Of a stretch of DNA of 8,307 nucleotides, positions 7,016 through 8,307 are shown in pieces. Made by a program: the position numbers and the translations under genes. The notes under the pieces were generated by a model. The model was not told the DNA's origin. It saw only the letters and a list, made by a program, of their open reading frames with translations, and did not search any database. Location of the stretch: positions 1 to 8,307 of the forward strand of contig JAJYQG010000053.1 in the NCBI GenBank assembly GCA_021794775.1, read 5' to 3'. The DNA comes from Pseudomonadota bacterium. GTDB taxonomy: Bacteria > Pseudomonadota > Gammaproteobacteria > Burkholderiales > Ferrovaceae. The stretch's first letter is position 1. Each line of letters opens with the position of its first letter.

Positions 7016-8307
7016 GTCTCGCCAAAAGTTTTGACCCCGCCGCCATCGAAGCCCAGTGGTACCCCCTATGGGAAGCGCGCGGCGACTTCAAGCCCAGCAT
7101 GAACCCCGAAGTAGCTCCCTACTGCATCCTGCTGCCGCCGCCCAACGTCACCGGCACCCTGCACATGGGCCATGCCTTCCAACATACGCTGATGGACGCC
7201 CTAACCCGCTACCACCGCATGCAAGGAGAGAATGTGCTGTGGCAACCGGGCACCGATCATGCCGGCATCGCCACCCAGATTCTGGTGGAACGCCAACTGC
7301 AGGGCCAGGGCGAAGATCGTCGCACACTGGGCCGAGACGGTTTTCTGGAGCGGGTCTGGCAGTGGAAGGAACGTTCGGGGTCGACCATCACCCACCAGAT
7401 GCGGCGCATGGGCAGTTCTTGCGACTGGAGCCGTGAACGCTTCACCCTCGATCCCGACCTGAGTCAGGCGGTCACCCGCGTGTTCGTCCAACTGTACCGC
7501 GAGGGGCTGATCTACCGTGGCCAGCGTCTGGTCAACTGGGATCCTCAGCTGCAAACCGCCGTTTCGGATCTCGAAGTGGAGTCCCACGAAGAACAGGGCC
7601 ATCTGTGGCATATCCGCTATCCCCGGCGGGATGGTCAAGGGCACCTCATCGTCGCCACCACGCGTCCGGAAACCCTGCTGGGCGACGTCGCCGTTGCCGT
7701 TCATCCCGAGGATGCACGCTACCGCGAGCTGATTGGCCAGGAGCTGGAACTGCCCCTCACCGGTCGCTTCATTCCGGTGATTGCGGATGCCAGCGTCGAC
7801 CCAACCTTTGGTTCGGGCTGCGTCAAGATCACCCCGGCCCATGATTTCAATGACTACCAGACGGGTTTGCGACATGGGCTCACCCCGCGCAACATTTTTA
7901 CACCCAATGCCCATCTCAACGACACGGTACCCGAGACCTACCGTGGCCTCGAACGTTTTGCCGCACGCCAGCGCATCCTGGACGATCTGAGCGCAGCCGG
8001 ACTCATGGCCGAGATCAAGCCCCATACCCTGATGATCCCCCGTGGCGATCGCAGCGGGGTGGTGATCGAACCGATGCTGTCCGATCAATGGTTTCTGAAC
8101 ACCGAACAGATGGGCCGGGAAGCCCTGCAGGTGGTCCATGAGGGGAAGGTAAGCTTCGTCCCGGCCAACTGGGTGCATACCTACGAGCATTGGCTCGGCA
8201 ATTTGCAACATTGGTGCATCTCGCGCCAGCTCTGGTGGGGGCACCGCATCCCCGCATGGTACGACGACGAGGGCCGGATCCATGTTGCCGAAACCCTCGA
8301 GGAGGCC
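7012..8307 (+). CDS. valS: Valyl-tRNA synthetase, N-terminal 432 residues (C-terminus beyond right edge)
   Basis: ValS charges tRNA-Val with valine and hydrolyses mischarged Thr-tRNA-Val in its editing domain. This class Ia synthetase is cytoplasmic and essential. The frame is open from the ATG at 7012 to the window end, 432 codons of about 950 in E. coli. The Rossmann-fold ATP site is visible as [13 protein letters not shown] at residues 42-54, with HMGH being the HIGH signature. The CP1 editing domain includes [10 protein letters not shown] at about 216-225 and [16 protein letters not shown] further on. [16 protein letters not shown] near residue 402 onward marks the return to the catalytic fold. 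The KMSKS loop, anticodon-binding domain and C-terminal coiled coil lie beyond the window. The start overlaps the holC stop by 4 bases with no strong ribosome site, consistent with coupled translation. Confidence 0.98.
   Translation, partial: MSLAKSFDPAAIEAQWYPLWEARGDFKPSMNPEVAPYCILLPPPNVTGTLHMGHAFQHTLMDALTRYHRMQGENVLWQPGTDHAGIATQILVERQLQGQGEDRRTLGRDGFLERVWQWKERSGSTITHQMRRMGSSCDWSRERFTLDPDLSQAVTRVFVQLYREGLIYRGQRLVNWDPQLQTAVSDLEVESHEEQGHLWHIRYPRRDGQGHLIVATTRPETLLGDVAVAVHPEDARYRELIGQELELPLTGRFIPVIADASVDPTFGSGCVKITPAHDFNDYQTGLRHGLTPRNIFTPNAHLNDTVPETYRGLERFAARQRILDDLSAAGLMAEIKPHTLMIPRGDRSGVVIEPMLSDQWFLNTEQMGREALQVVHEGKVSFVPANWVHTYEHWLGNLQHWCISRQLWWGHRIPAWYDDEGRIHVAETLEEA

Noticed and set aside
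7201..8283. Minus-strand open frame (360 codons) opposite valS
   Set aside because: It is antisense to a well-conserved synthetase, with no domain or ribosome site that I can see.
1..8307. Insertion sequence ends, tRNA or rRNA genes, CRISPR repeats, defence or toxin genes, or other new systems
   Set aside because: I scanned for them and saw none. The window is accounted for by seven genes of which six belong to well-known families.

Overview
The window looks like a Gram-negative chromosome segment, probably from a gamma- or betaproteobacterium (or the related Acidithiobacillia). Two things point there: the housekeeping order pepA-holC-valS, and an RND-type copper/silver pump that needs an outer membrane. 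The sequence alone does not fix a genus. The DNA is moderately GC-rich and almost fully coding, with two tightly packed transcription units that diverge from a 64-base gap at 5027-5090.

Left unit, minus strand, read from 5026 down to 1. It starts with a small secreted protein rich in Met, Cys and His (4622-5026). After 80 bases comes a complete tripartite heavy-metal efflux set: a TolC-family outer-membrane channel (3291-4541), a CusB-type periplasmic adaptor with an N-terminal metal-binding segment (2059-3294), and the first 687 residues of a CusA-type RND transporter (1-2062, cut by the window edge). The copper/silver assignment is strong. The transporter has the three CusA substrate methionines at residues 573, 623 and 672 and the proton-relay aspartate at 405, the same numbers I recall for the E. 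coli protein. The adaptor has the three N-terminal methionines used for Cu(I)/Ag(I). No CusF and no regulator gene lies in the window, so the small leading protein is a candidate periplasmic metal-binding partner.

Right unit, plus strand, 5091 to the end. pepA (leucyl aminopeptidase, M17), holC (DNA polymerase III chi subunit) and the first 432 residues of valS (valyl-tRNA synthetase, cut by the window edge) form a compact operon. A perfect TATAAT sits upstream of pepA, and a GGAG ribosome site selects a GTG start.

All four junctions inside cusC-cusB-cusA and pepA-holC-valS are 4-base ATGA or GTGA overlaps, which suggests translational coupling throughout. I see no RNA genes, mobile elements, CRISPR arrays or convincing terminators. 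This is mostly a well-understood region. The least explained parts are the small first gene of the metal operon, the shared promoter gap, and a short perfect inverted repeat ahead of the channel gene.
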